A stretch of DNA of 64,000 nt. It comes from Burkholderiaceae bacterium (GTDB lineage: Bacteria > Pseudomonadota > Gammaproteobacteria > Burkholderiales > Burkholderiaceae_C). The DNA lies in contig CAJYPV010000031.1 of assembly GCA_913776825.1 (NCBI GenBank), positions 186,001 to 250,000 of the forward strand. The letters run 5' to 3'. Within the stretch, counting starts at the first letter, position 1, and the number at the start of each line of letters is the position of its first letter. Below are positions 26,576-35,885 of the stretch, piece by piece. Below the pieces are notes generated by a model. That model was not told where the DNA came from. It ran no database searches and was given only the letters and a program-made list of their open reading frames with translations. The position numbers and the translations under genes are program-made.

Positions 26576-27322
26576 ATGTCACACAAGCCTGTTCAAACAT
26601 CGGGCCGACGCTTCGGCGCAGTGATCGCCGTGGGACTGGGCGTTGTGGTCTTGCTAGCCGGGATCGTCCTGGCCTGGCGGTCGCCGGCAGCGGACGCAGA
26701 GCCGCAACCGGTCGCCGCCTTCCCCTGGAGCCAGGCCGGCGTTTCGCCACCGATCGCGAGCGCCGGCTCTGGCCCGTCGAATGATCCATCGCTCGCCGCG
26801 ACCGGCGCAGCGATCACCGATCCCGTCGCCCTCACCCAGATCGCCCCGACCGGCGCTGGCCGCGGCACCGGGGTCTTCCGCTTCAATGAAGCGGGTCAGC
26901 TCGTCGTCGATCAAGCCACCCGCGTGCGCGTGGAGGCCTTGCTCGCCCTGAACGAGGGACAGGCCTTGACGTCTCGCATCGATGCTGAACTGGCCACCCT
27001 GCCCGCGCCGGCGGCGGCCGGTGCGCGTGAGCTGCTGACGCGCTTCGAGGCCTACCAGACGGCGCAGCGCGAGGCCTTTCCGCCCAGCCAGGCTCCGCTG
27101 GTGCCGGAGGAAGGCCTGGCGCAACTGGACGCGCTGCAGGCCCTGCGCGCCGCGCACTTCGGCGCCGACGCGGCGAAGCGCCTGTACGCCGAGGACGATG
27201 CGGTCTCACGCCGGCTGCTGGAGCTGATGCGGGACGACACGTCCACCGCGCTCAGCATGCAGGAAAAGGCGATGCGGGCGCAGGCGCGCTTTGACCTTGA
27301 GCGCGGCGCGGTTCGGCCTTGA
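26576..27322 (+). CDS. Lipase-chaperone (Lif)-like membrane protein
   Basis: Protein of 248 residues with one N-terminal membrane helix (GAVIAVGLGVVVLLAGIVLAW), a flexible Ala/Pro stretch and a helical C-terminal region. The helical part (FNEAGQLVVDQATRVRVEAL, ARELLTRFEAYQTAQREA, LRAAHFGADAAKRLYAED) resembles lipase-specific foldases, which are anchored in the inner membrane and fold secreted lipases in the periplasm before type II export. It is shorter than classical Lif proteins (about 340 residues) and lacks an obvious FDYFLSALGE-type motif, so it is a divergent or trimmed member. CAGGAG precedes the ATG and it lies 16 bases after the hydrolase gene, pointing to a dedicated chaperone for that enzyme. 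Confidence 0.68.
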   Translation: MSHKPVQTSGRRFGAVIAVGLGVVVLLAGIVLAWRSPAADAEPQPVAAFPWSQAGVSPPIASAGSGPSNDPSLAATGAAITDPVALTQIAPTGAGRGTGVFRFNEAGQLVVDQATRVRVEALLALNEGQALTSRIDAELATLPAPAAAGARELLTRFEAYQTAQREAFPPSQAPLVPEEGLAQLDALQALRAAHFGADAAKRLYAEDDAVSRRLLELMRDDTSTALSMQEKAMRAQARFDLERGAVRP

Positions 27323-27355
27323 CGGCGTCCGTCGGCCTGATCGAGCATCAGGCTC

Positions 27356-28174
27356 ATGTCGATGCGATCTGCCGTGCCCAGGTTGGGCCTGTTGGGTGAC
27401 AGCTTCATCTACACCTGCGCGTCTGTGCAATCGAATGTCTGCCGGCATTCGGTGACCTTGGCCTGCGCATTGGGTGATGCGCCATTGACCGTGACGGTCG
27501 GCGGCCGTCGGTGGGTCGGCACGCTGGTGGCGATGCGGCCGTTCTCGCCGCGCCAGATCGATTCCGCCGGGCAGCCGGTCGCGCTGATCGACCTCGAGCC
27601 CACCCATCCTCGCTACAACACTTTCAGCCGCTCGGTGGCGGGCCCGCCGCCGGTGTTGCTGCTGGATCCCGATCGATTCGCCGGCCTGCTGACCTGTGCC
27701 CGCGCCTTCGCCGATCAAAGCCTGGACGGTCGCCGTTTGCAGGCGTCGGTGCAATGGCAGGTGAACAGCGTGGCGGACAGCATCGGACCGGCGCGCGCGC
27801 TGGACCCCCGGGTGCTGCGCATGATGGCCGCGTTGCGCATGGACACGGGGCTGTCGCTGGCCGCGCTCGGCCGGCAGGTGGGCTTGTCGGCGACGCAGGC
27901 ATCGCGCACCTTCGTCGAATCGCTGGGCATCACGGTGCGGCAGTACTCGCTGGCCGCCAAGATCCAGCGCGCGGCGATGTTCTTTGGCAGTGGCCGCGCA
28001 TTGACCGAGATCGCCCAAGCGGCGGGCTTCACTGATTCCGCGCATCTGGCCAAGGTCTGGACGCGCTGCTATGGCGCCAGCCCGTCAGCGCACTTTCGCG
28101 CGCTGCGTGGCGCAGGCGAGGGACGCATTGATCATGCGTGGCGGCAGCGGGTGAGCTTGGGGTCGGCGGCTTGA
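27356..28174 (+). CDS. AraC-family transcriptional regulator
   Basis: Regulator of 272 residues. The C-terminal third holds two helix-turn-helix units (LSLAALGRQVGLSATQASRTF and LTEIAQAAGFTDSAHLAKVW), the AraC/XylS signature. The N-terminal 150 residues form a sensor domain with no recognised ligand motif. It is on the same strand as the PETase-like and chaperone-like genes, 33 bases downstream, so it probably controls them or responds to their products. No binding site could be identified. Confidence 0.85.
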   Translation: MSMRSAVPRLGLLGDSFIYTCASVQSNVCRHSVTLACALGDAPLTVTVGGRRWVGTLVAMRPFSPRQIDSAGQPVALIDLEPTHPRYNTFSRSVAGPPPVLLLDPDRFAGLLTCARAFADQSLDGRRLQASVQWQVNSVADSIGPARALDPRVLRMMAALRMDTGLSLAALGRQVGLSATQASRTFVESLGITVRQYSLAAKIQRAAMFFGSGRALTEIAQAAGFTDSAHLAKVWTRCYGASPSAHFRALRGAGEGRIDHAWRQRVSLGSAA

Positions 28175-28539
28175 GGATGGCGGTGCGTGGGGGCTGGTTG
28201 AGGACTGGTTTGTCGGTGGGGTCGTGGCTTGGGGATGTGGTTTGGTCGTCAATGCCCATGCGGCGCTGATCGCAGCCGTCCCTCGTGACGACGATCCCAC
28301 ATTGGGCTCGAAGCAGCGCGATCAGCTGCTGCTGAACCAAGCCGAAATCGAGCGCGAAGCGAATGCGGTGTCCATGACGTGGGTGGCCGTGTCGACCGTG
28401 CCCGACGCGGTCGCCAGGGTGATCGAGATTGCGGGATGAGCAGGGACGCCCCCATCTGACGACGCGAAGGATCCCTTTCCCCCCTCGCACGTTCCCTTAC
28501 ACTCGGCCCGCTTTCCACTGATCCCCGAGCCCATTCCCC
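28175..28539 (+). other. Intergenic region before the LacI-family gene
   Basis: A 365-base stretch. A plus-strand frame at 28224-28439 (71 codons) is open, but with no ribosome binding site and no family resemblance; the opposite strand is also open. I treat it as non-coding. A -10-like TACACT near 28498 is the only promoter hint for the LacI gene. The GAAAGCGCTTTC operator is absent here, so there is no sign of autorepression. Confidence 0.35.
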
Positions 28540-29574
28540 ATGAAGAGGTCCAAGACCGTCCATCCCGCCGGCAAAGTGACACTGGACATGGTGGCGCAGG
28601 CCAGCGGCGTGTCGCCCAGCACCGTCTCGCGCATCCTCAATGGCACGGCGGTGGTGAGCCAGGACAAGAAGGACGCGGTGGACCGCGCCATCGCCGAGCT
28701 CGGCTTCGTGCCCAATCCGATCGCCCGCGTGCTGGCCGGCGGCCGCTCGCTGAGCGTGGGCGTGGTGACTCAATCGATCGACAGCCCGTATTACGGTGTC
28801 GCGCTGCGCGGCATCGAGGAAGTGCTGGAGACCGTCGGCTATGTGCCGCTCTTCGCCAGCGGCCACTGGAATGCCAAGGAAGAACAGCGCTGCATCGACA
28901 CGCTGCGCGCCCGCCGCGTCGACGGCATCATCGTGCTCACCGGCCGGCTCAGCGATGAATCGCTGCGCAAGCTGGCCAAGGAGCTGCCGGTGGTGGTCAC
29001 CGGCCGCACGATGAAGGCGCCGGGCCTCTACGCCCTGAACTTCAATGATTTCGAAGGCGCGCGGCTGGCCACCCACCATCTGCTGTCGCTCGGCCATCGC
29101 CAGATCGCCTTCATCACCGGCGACCCGGTCCATCCGGATGCGCAAGAACGGCTGCGAGGCTATCGCGCCGCGCTCGAAGCCGCCGGCGTGCGCTATCAGC
29201 CGGACCTGGTGCTGCCCGGCCTCTTCCATGAAGACAGCGGCCTGATGGCGGTGGAACGGCTGCTCGACAGCCGCCAGCCCTTCACCGCGATCTTCGCGGC
29301 CAATGACCAGATGGCCTTCGGCGCCAACCTGGCGCTGCATCGACGCGGCATCCGGGTGCCGGATGAGGTCTCCATCGTCGGCTTCGACGATCTGGCCGGC
29401 GCGGGCCATGCGATTCCGCCGCTCACCACCATCCATCAGGCCGGTCTGGAGCTCGGTCGCTGCGCCGCCCAAGCCTTGATGGACCTGCTGGCGGACAAGA
29501 AGCCCACCGCGCAACTGCCGGAGCCGCGACTGATCATCCGCTCCTCGACCCGCTCGCTCGCCAGCGCACGCTGA
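28540..29574 (+). CDS. LacI-family repressor, likely master regulator of the glycan genes
   Basis: Regulator of 344 residues, normal for the family. The N-terminal HTH and hinge are clear (VTLDMVAQASGVSPSTVSRI, NPIARVLAGGRSLSVGVV), with the hinge-helix pattern that reads the central CG of LacI-type operators. The rest is a periplasmic-binding-protein-like sensor domain (FAANDQMAFGANLALHRRGI, VSIVGFDDLAGAGHAIPPLT). It lies just upstream of the sugar ABC transporter and among the glycoside hydrolases. The palindrome GAAAGCGCTTTC is the kind of site such proteins bind. Its inducer is probably a beta-gluco-oligosaccharide; that is inference from the neighbours. Confidence 0.9.
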   Translation: MKRSKTVHPAGKVTLDMVAQASGVSPSTVSRILNGTAVVSQDKKDAVDRAIAELGFVPNPIARVLAGGRSLSVGVVTQSIDSPYYGVALRGIEEVLETVGYVPLFASGHWNAKEEQRCIDTLRARRVDGIIVLTGRLSDESLRKLAKELPVVVTGRTMKAPGLYALNFNDFEGARLATHHLLSLGHRQIAFITGDPVHPDAQERLRGYRAALEAAGVRYQPDLVLPGLFHEDSGLMAVERLLDSRQPFTAIFAANDQMAFGANLALHRRGIRVPDEVSIVGFDDLAGAGHAIPPLTTIHQAGLELGRCAAQALMDLLADKKPTAQLPEPRLIIRSSTRSLASAR

Positions 29575-29633
29575 GCGGCATTGCAGCGCACGCGACCGTC
29601 TGGATCGCGATCGTCTCCTAGCACTAACCCTGG

Positions 29634-29662
29634 TGTGACCGGCGTCCTCTCGCAGCTATCAT
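29634..29662 (+). promoter_or_regulatory. Sigma-70-type promoter of the sugar transporter operon
   Basis: -35 TGTGAC (29634-29639) and -10 TATCAT (29657-29662) are separated by 17 bases. The LacI-type operator begins at the last base of the -10, so a bound repressor would cover the transcription start. Confidence 0.65.
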
Positions 29663-29675
29663 GAAAGCGCTTTCA
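29662..29675. promoter_or_regulatory. LacI-type operator TGAAAGCGCTTTCA before the transporter operon
   Basis: Perfect 14-base palindrome overlapping the -10 element and start region of the transporter promoter, 92 bases before the binding-protein gene. Confidence 0.85.
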
Positions 29676-29766
29676 GACGAGGCGCAAGTGCTGCTGCCCT
29701 GAGAGCACCCCAACCAATAGCGCACGGCCCCATGAGGCACGTGCCGGAGACAAGGAGATCCTGGAC

Positions 29767-31080
29767 ATGCGGCAACCGGCCCGATGGCTGCTCGCGTTCT
29801 GTGCGGGCCTGACGCTGGCGCCCTGGGCGGGGTCAGGTCATGCCGCATCGACCGCCGCGCCCACTGCCGCCCCGGCGGCTGCCGCGAAGGCGCCGACGAT
29901 GACGCTCACCGTCGCCGCTTTTCCGGCGGTCGATGAGATCGTGCGCGCCTCGCTGCCGGCCTGGTATGCGCTGCATCCGGAGGTCGAGGTCAAGGTGGTC
30001 AGCCGCGAGGTCAATGACCATCACACCGCGATGACCACGGCGCTGTCGACGGCCAAAGGGCTGCCCGACGTGATGGCGCTGGAGGTCGGCTATCTGGGTC
30101 GCTTCGCGCAAGGTTCCGGCCTGCAGGATCTGTCGCGCCCGCCCTATTCGCTGCGCAATGACCAGCAGCGCTTCGTGCCCTACGCCTTCGACCAGGCCAG
30201 CACCGCCACCGGCGCCGTGCTGGCCGTGCCGACCGACATCGGCCCCGGCACCCTGCTCTACCGCACCGATCTGCTGCGCCGCTCGGGCTTGAGCGAATCC
30301 GATCTGACCACCAGCTGGACCGGCTATGTGACGGCCGGCATCAAGATCAAGGCCGCCACCGGCGCCTATCTGATGGCCCATGCACGGGACATGAAGGACA
30401 TCCTCATCCGCACCGGACTGGGCCCCGGCGAAGGGCTGTATTTCGATCAGAACTCGCAGCCGGTCGTCACCTCGCCGCGCTTCGTGCGCGCATTCGAGCT
30501 GGCCCGCGAAGTGCGCCGGCAACGGCTGGATGCCAAGGTCACCGCCTGGTCGGCCGACTGGAGCGAGGGCTTCAAGCGCGGCACCATCGCCACGCAGATG
30601 TCCGGCGCCTGGCTGGCCGGCCATCTGAACAACTGGCTGGCGCCGAGCACCCGCGGCCAGTGGCGCGCCGCGCAACTGCCGGAAGGCGCCTTCGCCGCGT
30701 ACGGCGGTTCCTTCTTCGCGATGGCGCGGTTGGGCGATGCCGAGCGCAAGCCGATGGCCTGGGCCTTCATCCGCTTCATCACGATGAACCGTGACCTGCA
30801 ACTCGCGGCCTTCAAGACCCAGGATGCCTTCCCCGCGCTGCTGGACGCCCATCAGGATCCGTTCTTCGAGCAACCGCTGCCCTTCCTTGGCGGACAGGTC
30901 GCACGACGCGACTGGCGTGAAGCCGCGAGCCACATCCGCGCCGTGCCCGTCCACAAGCAGGATGCGTTTGCCCGCGAGGTGATCGACACCGAGCTCGACA
31001 AGGTGCTCGACCGCGGCAAAGACATTCCCACCGCCCTGGCCGATGCGCAGCGCCTGCTGCTGCTGCGAGCCCGCCGTTGA
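29767..31080 (+). CDS. Sugar ABC transporter substrate-binding protein
   Basis: Family 1 extracellular solute-binding protein of 437 residues with a signal peptide (LLAFCAGLTLAPWAGSGHAA). Typical elements are MTLTVAAFPAVDEIVRASLP, DVMALEVGYLGRFAQGSGL, TDIGPGTLLYRTDLLRRSGL and the C-terminal KQDAFAREVIDTELDKVLD. It should bind an oligosaccharide in the periplasm and deliver it to the two permeases encoded next. It is first in an operon controlled by the LacI-type operator. A close paralogue is encoded at 47516-48952 without permeases. Confidence 0.92.
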   Translation: MRQPARWLLAFCAGLTLAPWAGSGHAASTAAPTAAPAAAAKAPTMTLTVAAFPAVDEIVRASLPAWYALHPEVEVKVVSREVNDHHTAMTTALSTAKGLPDVMALEVGYLGRFAQGSGLQDLSRPPYSLRNDQQRFVPYAFDQASTATGAVLAVPTDIGPGTLLYRTDLLRRSGLSESDLTTSWTGYVTAGIKIKAATGAYLMAHARDMKDILIRTGLGPGEGLYFDQNSQPVVTSPRFVRAFELAREVRRQRLDAKVTAWSADWSEGFKRGTIATQMSGAWLAGHLNNWLAPSTRGQWRAAQLPEGAFAAYGGSFFAMARLGDAERKPMAWAFIRFITMNRDLQLAAFKTQDAFPALLDAHQDPFFEQPLPFLGGQVARRDWREAASHIRAVPVHKQDAFAREVIDTELDKVLDRGKDIPTALADAQRLLLLRARR

Positions 31081-31097
31081 GGACCCAGGACCCACCG

Positions 31098-32030
31098 ATG
31101 CTTCGACTGCCTCACTTCCTGCGCCTGTCGCCTCGCTATGCGCCGTATGCGCTGCTGGCGCCCTTCCTGGTGCTGTTCATCGTCTTCGGCGTGTTCCCGC
31201 TGTTGTTCTCGCTCTACCTGGCCTTTCACAGCTGGGAGCCCACCAGCGGGCTGGGCGCGATGCATTGGGTCGGCCTGGACAACTTCGCCTTCGCCCTGCA
31301 GGACGAATGGTTCTGGAAGTCGCTGCGCAACACCGGCTGGCTGGCGCTGGCCTCCGGCCTGCCGCAACACCTGGTGGCGATTCCGCTGGCCACCTTCCTG
31401 CACCTGGCCTTCAAGCGCTGGCGCAATCCGGTGGTGGGCGCCTGGTTCCTGCCCTACATCACCTCGTCGGTGGCGATCGCGATCCTGTTCAGCTCGCTGT
31501 TCTCCACCGACTATGGCCTGATCAACCTGGCCATCGCCACGGTGCGCGAGATCCCGCTGATCGGCGCCTTGATGCCGGCCGCCGCAGTCGACTGGCTCAA
31601 TGACCCGGAAGCGCTGAAGCCGGCCATCGCCACCATCGTCTTCTGGCGCTATGTCGGCTTCAACGTGGTGCTGTATCTGGCCGCGCTGCAGACGATTCCG
31701 GTCGATCTGTATGAGGCCGCGACCATCGATGGTGCCGGCCGCTTCCAGCAGTTCTTCCACATCACGCTGCCGAGCCTGCGGCCGATGATCCTGTTCGGTG
31801 TGACGCTCAGCGTCATCGGCGGGCTGCAGCTCTTCGAAGAGCCCTTCATCCTCACCGGTGGCAAGGGCGGATCGGACCAGGCGGGCATGACCGCCGCGGT
31901 GTACCTCTACCGCAATGCCTTCGACTTCAACGACTTCGGCGCGGCCAGCGCGATGTCCTGGCTGTTGTTCCTGGTGGTGGCCGCGCTCACCTGGCTGACC
32001 CACCGTGCGTTCCGCCGTCAGGGCGATTGA
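31098..32030 (+). CDS. Sugar ABC transporter permease, MalF/UgpA type
   Basis: Inner-membrane permease of 310 residues with six predicted helices, beginning with LLAPFLVLFIVFGVFPLLFS. The EAA loop that contacts the ATPase is YEAATIDGAGRFQQFFHITL. The ATG at 31098 is preceded by CCAGGA; a TTG overlapping the previous stop is in frame but less likely. It forms a heterodimer with the next gene product. Confidence 0.92.
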   Translation: MLRLPHFLRLSPRYAPYALLAPFLVLFIVFGVFPLLFSLYLAFHSWEPTSGLGAMHWVGLDNFAFALQDEWFWKSLRNTGWLALASGLPQHLVAIPLATFLHLAFKRWRNPVVGAWFLPYITSSVAIAILFSSLFSTDYGLINLAIATVREIPLIGALMPAAAVDWLNDPEALKPAIATIVFWRYVGFNVVLYLAALQTIPVDLYEAATIDGAGRFQQFFHITLPSLRPMILFGVTLSVIGGLQLFEEPFILTGGKGGSDQAGMTAAVYLYRNAFDFNDFGAASAMSWLLFLVVAALTWLTHRAFRRQGD

Positions 32031-32047
32031 GACGAGCCGCCCACGCC

Positions 32048-32920
32048 ATGAGCACCACGATGCCCGCTTCCTTCGAGTCCGCCAGCCTGTCCGCCGATCC
32101 CGGGCAGCGCATGAGCACCTGGGCCGCCTACCTGCTGGTGGGCGTCGGGGCGCTGATCATGCTGGCGCCGTTCTATTTCATGTTCGTGTTCGCGACCCAC
32201 TCGCGCACCGAGATCTTCAGCCTGCCGCCGCCGATGTGGTTCGGCGATGACCTGCTGGCCAACATCCAGTTGCTGACGCAACGCCTGCCGTTCTGGCGCA
32301 ACCTTGGCCTGAGCCTGTATGTCGGCGTGTGCAACACGCTGCTGACGCTGCTGTTCTGCTCGATGGGGGGCTATGCGTTCGCGATGTATGAGTTCCGCTT
32401 CAAGAAGGCGCTCTTCGGCCTGGTGATGGGCACCATGCTGCTGCCCAGCTTCATGAACATGATCCCGAGCTTCATGATCATGGACCTGCTGGGCTGGATC
32501 GATCAGCCGCGCGCGCTCTACATCCCCGGCGCGGCAAGCGCCTTCGGCATTTTCCTGATGCGCCAGTTCATCGGCGCCTCGGTGCCGCGTGAACTGGTGG
32601 AAGCCGCCCGCATGGATGGCTGCGGCGAGCTGGGCATCTATGCCCGCATCGTGCTGCCGCTGCTCAAGCCGGCGCTGGGCACGCTGGGGCTGATCACCTT
32701 CATCGCCTCCTGGAACAACTTCATCGGACCGCTGGTCGTGATGCGCTCGCCGGACATGTACACCCTGCCGCTGGCGCTGCGCAGCTTGCAGAGCCCGGTC
32801 GACACCGAATGGGGCGCGCTGATGGCGGGCTCGGCCATCGCCACGCTGCCGCTGGTGGTGCTGTTCATGCTCTGTTCGCGGCAACTGATTTCCGGTTTGA
32901 CCACCGGCGCGGTGAAGTAA
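32048..32920 (+). CDS. Sugar ABC transporter permease, MalG/UgpE type
   Basis: Second permease of the importer, 290 residues, with six hydrophobic segments and the EAA motif VEAARMDGCGELGIYARIVL. The family tail SRQLISGLTTGAVK is present. The ATG at 32048 is 18 bases after the previous stop, with only a weak ribosome binding site; a TTG overlapping the stop at 32027 is an alternative. It is followed by the GH1 gene, so glucoside uptake and hydrolysis appear co-transcribed. Confidence 0.92.
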   Translation: MSTTMPASFESASLSADPGQRMSTWAAYLLVGVGALIMLAPFYFMFVFATHSRTEIFSLPPPMWFGDDLLANIQLLTQRLPFWRNLGLSLYVGVCNTLLTLLFCSMGGYAFAMYEFRFKKALFGLVMGTMLLPSFMNMIPSFMIMDLLGWIDQPRALYIPGAASAFGIFLMRQFIGASVPRELVEAARMDGCGELGIYARIVLPLLKPALGTLGLITFIASWNNFIGPLVVMRSPDMYTLPLALRSLQSPVDTEWGALMAGSAIATLPLVVLFMLCSRQLISGLTTGAVK

Positions 32921-33087
32921 GGCGCGGCGTCGCGCCCATCACCGCACCGACTGCGCTCAGACCTCCACGCTTTCACGGACGCTTCCCACCGGACGCCACC
33001 CCACCCTTCCCCCGGCGCGCCCCAGGCACGACCCACGGCCCGCCGGCGGTTTTCAACGCTCATCCGCGCCTTGCGCGCCTGCATTCG

Positions 33088-34455
33088 ATGGTTTCCAACG
33101 CTTCTTCACTCGCCCTGCCCACCGCCGCTGCGGCGTCCTTCCCGGCTGATTTCATCTGGGGCGTCGCCACCAGCGCCTTCCAGATCGAAGGCGCACCGAC
33201 CGCGCATGGCAAGGGTCCGTCGATCTGGGACACCTTCTGCCGCCAGCCGGGCGCCATCGCCGACGGCAGCAACGGCGATGTGGCCTGCGACCACGTCAAC
33301 CGGCTGGAACAGGACCTGGACATGATTCGCGACCTGGGCGTCCAGGCCTATCGCTTCTCGGTGTCCTGGCCCCGCGTGCAGGCCACCGGCGACGGCGCCT
33401 GGAACGAGGACGGCCTGGCCTTCTACGAGCGGCTGGTGGATGGCCTGCTCGCCCGCGGCATCAAGCCGTATCTGACCCTCAACCACTGGGACCTGCCGCA
33501 GGCGCTGCAGGACCAGGGTGGCTGGGCCAACCGGGCCACGGTGCATCGCTTCGTCGCCTATGCGCTGGGCGTGGCGAAGCGGCTGGGCGACCGCGTGGTC
33601 TCCATCGCCACCCACAACGAACCGTGGGTGATGGCGCAGCTCGGTCATGAGACCGGCATCTTCGCGCCCGGCATCAAGGACCGCGCCATCGCGGCGCAGG
33701 TCTCGCATCACCTGCTGCTCAGCCATGGCCTGGCGGTCACCGCGCTGCGCGAGGCCGGCGTGAAGGCGTCGCTGGGCATCGTGCTGAACCTCTCGCCGAT
33801 GTATCCCGCCACCGACACCGACGCCGATCGCGCCAAGGCCCGACTGGAAGACGGCCGCATCCGCCGCTGGTACATGGACCCGCTGTTCAAGGGCCAGTAT
33901 CCGCAGGATGTGCTGGATGACCTCGGCGCCGCAGCGCCCAGGATCGAGCCCGGTGACCTCGCGCAGATCCAGGTGCCCATCGACTTCCTCGGGGTGAACT
34001 ACTACTCCCGCGGCATGGTCAGCGCGGACAACTCCTTCGATCCGAAGCAAAGCGGCCTGGAGCTGACCGACATGGGCTGGGAGGTCTATCCGCAAGGGCT
34101 GACCGACCTGCTGGTGCAGCTGCATCGGGACTATCCGATCCGCCGCCTGTATGTGACCGAGAACGGCGGCGCCTTCAAGGACCCCGTCGGCACCGATGGC
34201 CAGGTGCATGACGAGGACCGCACCCGCTACCTCGACACCCACATCGCCGCCGTGGCCGAAGCGATTCGCCAGGGCGTGCCGATGGGCGGCTACATGGTCT
34301 GGAGCCTGATGGACAACTTCGAATGGGCCTCGGGCTACGAGAAACGATTCGGCATCGTCCATGTGGACTACGCCACCCAGCGCCGCACCTTGAAGGACAG
34401 CGCACTGGCGTACCGCAACTTCGTGCTGGGACAACGGGCCGCGCGCGGCGGCTGA
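33088..34455 (+). CDS. GH1 beta-glucosidase
   Basis: Retaining beta-glucosidase of 455 residues. The acid/base Glu178 is in THNEPW and the nucleophile Glu358 in YVTENGGAF; FIWGVATSAFQIEGA, YRFSVSWPRV and LNHWDLPQAL are family markers. No signal peptide is present, so it acts in the cytoplasm on oligosaccharides imported by the flanking ABC transporter (laminari-, cello- or gentio-oligosaccharides). I start at the ATG at 33088; the frame is open further upstream, but the family begins here and the extra stretch overlaps the permease gene. Confidence 0.94.
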   Translation: MVSNASSLALPTAAAASFPADFIWGVATSAFQIEGAPTAHGKGPSIWDTFCRQPGAIADGSNGDVACDHVNRLEQDLDMIRDLGVQAYRFSVSWPRVQATGDGAWNEDGLAFYERLVDGLLARGIKPYLTLNHWDLPQALQDQGGWANRATVHRFVAYALGVAKRLGDRVVSIATHNEPWVMAQLGHETGIFAPGIKDRAIAAQVSHHLLLSHGLAVTALREAGVKASLGIVLNLSPMYPATDTDADRAKARLEDGRIRRWYMDPLFKGQYPQDVLDDLGAAAPRIEPGDLAQIQVPIDFLGVNYYSRGMVSADNSFDPKQSGLELTDMGWEVYPQGLTDLLVQLHRDYPIRRLYVTENGGAFKDPVGTDGQVHDEDRTRYLDTHIAAVAEAIRQGVPMGGYMVWSLMDNFEWASGYEKRFGIVHVDYATQRRTLKDSALAYRNFVLGQRAARGG

Positions 34456-34471
34456 TTTTCAGGAGCGGCTG

Positions 34472-35551
34472 ATGGGACAAGTCACACTGCGCGGCATTCG
34501 CAAGCGCTACGGTCAGAGTGAAGTCATCCAGGGTCTCGACCTGGAGGTGCGCGATGGCGAATTCATGGTCTTCGTCGGCCCGTCGGGCTGCGGCAAGAGC
34601 ACGACGCTGCGCATGATCGCGGGGCTGGAGGAAATCAGCGGCGGCGACCTGCTGATCGACGGCCAGCGCGCCAACGACCTGCGACCCGCCGACCGCGGCG
34701 CGGCCATGGTGTTCCAGAGCTATGCGCTCTATCCCCACATGACGGTGGCGGAGAACATGGGCTTCGCGCTGAAGATGGCGGGCGTCGGCCGCTCGGAGCG
34801 CGACGCCCAGGTGCGCCGCACCGCCGAGATCCTGCGCATCACCGATCTGCTGGACCGCACGCCCAAGCAGCTGTCCGGCGGTCAGCGCCAGCGGGTGGCC
34901 ATCGGCCGCGCCATCGTGCGCAAGCCCAAGGTGTTCCTGTTCGACGAGCCGCTCTCCAACCTGGATGCGGCCCTGCGGGTGGACATGCGCATCGAGCTGA
35001 CCCGGCTGCATCAGCAGCTCGGCACCACCATGATCTACGTCACCCATGACCAGGTCGAGGCGATGACCATGGGCGACCGCATCGCCGTGTTCAACAAGGG
35101 CCGCATCGAACAACTGGGCGCGCCGATGGCGCTCTATCGCCAGCCGGCCAATGAATTCGTCGCCGGCTTCCTCGGCGCCCCGCGCATCAACTTCATCGAC
35201 CGGCCCGCCGCCAATGCGGCCGGCGCGCATCGCCAGCTCTGGGCGGCGCTCGGTGGCGAGCAACGCAACAGCGCCCAGCGCCTGGGCCTGCGCCCGGAGC
35301 ACCTGACGCTGGTCCCCGGCGGGGGTCAGGGCGTGCCGGCCAGCGTGGTGCTGGCCGAACACCTGGGCGATGTGTCCATCCTGCACCTGCGGGTGGAAGG
35401 CGTCGACGGTCTGCTGACCGCCAAGCTCGCGTCCGGGGCCAGCACGCTGACCGAGGGTCAGGTCGTGCAGGTGATGGCGCAGCCGCAGGAGGCGCTCGGC
35501 TTCGATGCGGAATCTCGCGCGGTCGAGCCGTTCGCCCGCGCGGCGGCCTGA
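34472..35551 (+). CDS. Sugar ABC transporter ATP-binding protein (UgpC/MsmK type)
   Basis: ATPase of 359 residues. Walker A is GPSGCGKST, the Q-loop lies in VFQSYALYPHMTV, the signature is LSGGQRQRVAIGRA, Walker B is VFLFDEPLSNLD and the switch His is in YVTHDQVEAMTMGDRI. A C-terminal TOBE/OB region of about 120 residues marks the carbohydrate class. CAGGAG precedes the ATG. It completes the binding protein-permease-permease-GH1-ATPase operon. Confidence 0.95.
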   Translation: MGQVTLRGIRKRYGQSEVIQGLDLEVRDGEFMVFVGPSGCGKSTTLRMIAGLEEISGGDLLIDGQRANDLRPADRGAAMVFQSYALYPHMTVAENMGFALKMAGVGRSERDAQVRRTAEILRITDLLDRTPKQLSGGQRQRVAIGRAIVRKPKVFLFDEPLSNLDAALRVDMRIELTRLHQQLGTTMIYVTHDQVEAMTMGDRIAVFNKGRIEQLGAPMALYRQPANEFVAGFLGAPRINFIDRPAANAAGAHRQLWAALGGEQRNSAQRLGLRPEHLTLVPGGGQGVPASVVLAEHLGDVSILHLRVEGVDGLLTAKLASGASTLTEGQVVQVMAQPQEALGFDAESRAVEPFARAAA

Positions 35552-35885
35552 GCGCAACAGCACGCGTCATCGCGCGTCATGGCGCGCGATTGCGCGTCAA
35601 ACGTCATTCGCAGTACCCCGCGTCCAGGTGGGCGCGGTCCTTTCGCTAGGGAAAGTCAGTAGAGGACACCGGACCGAAGCGGTTAAATTCTGAAAGCGCT
35701 TTCACAGCACTTGGTGAACGGCCCATTCCCCGCCGGCTCACCTGCTGCGACGGCGTCGGAGCGACGGGAACCAGCGGCCACACGAGCTGCGCCCGCACCG
35801 GAGCCGACTCCAGCTTGCCCTGCATTTCAATGGCCCGCACCTCCGCGCGGACCAGGCCAAGACTGAGACATAACAAGGAGACAAG
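35552..35885 (+). other. Regulatory region of the TonB receptor gene
   Basis: A 334-base stretch. The LacI-type operator at 35691-35704 directly follows a TTAAAT/TAAATT -10-like element at 35683-35689; no good -35 is seen. A GC-rich direct-repeat patch (GCGCGTCAT variants) lies at about 35565-35600. AGGAG at 35876-35880 is the ribosome binding site of the receptor gene. Confidence 0.45.
35691..35704. promoter_or_regulatory. LacI-type operator TGAAAGCGCTTTCA before the TonB receptor
   Basis: Perfect 14-base palindrome next to a -10-like AT-rich element, 182 bases before the receptor gene. Same site as before the ABC operon. Confidence 0.83.

Noticed and set aside
28224..28439. Open frame of 71 codons between the AraC and LacI genes
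   Set aside because: No ribosome binding site, no family resemblance, and the opposite strand is equally open; typical of GC-rich non-coding DNA.
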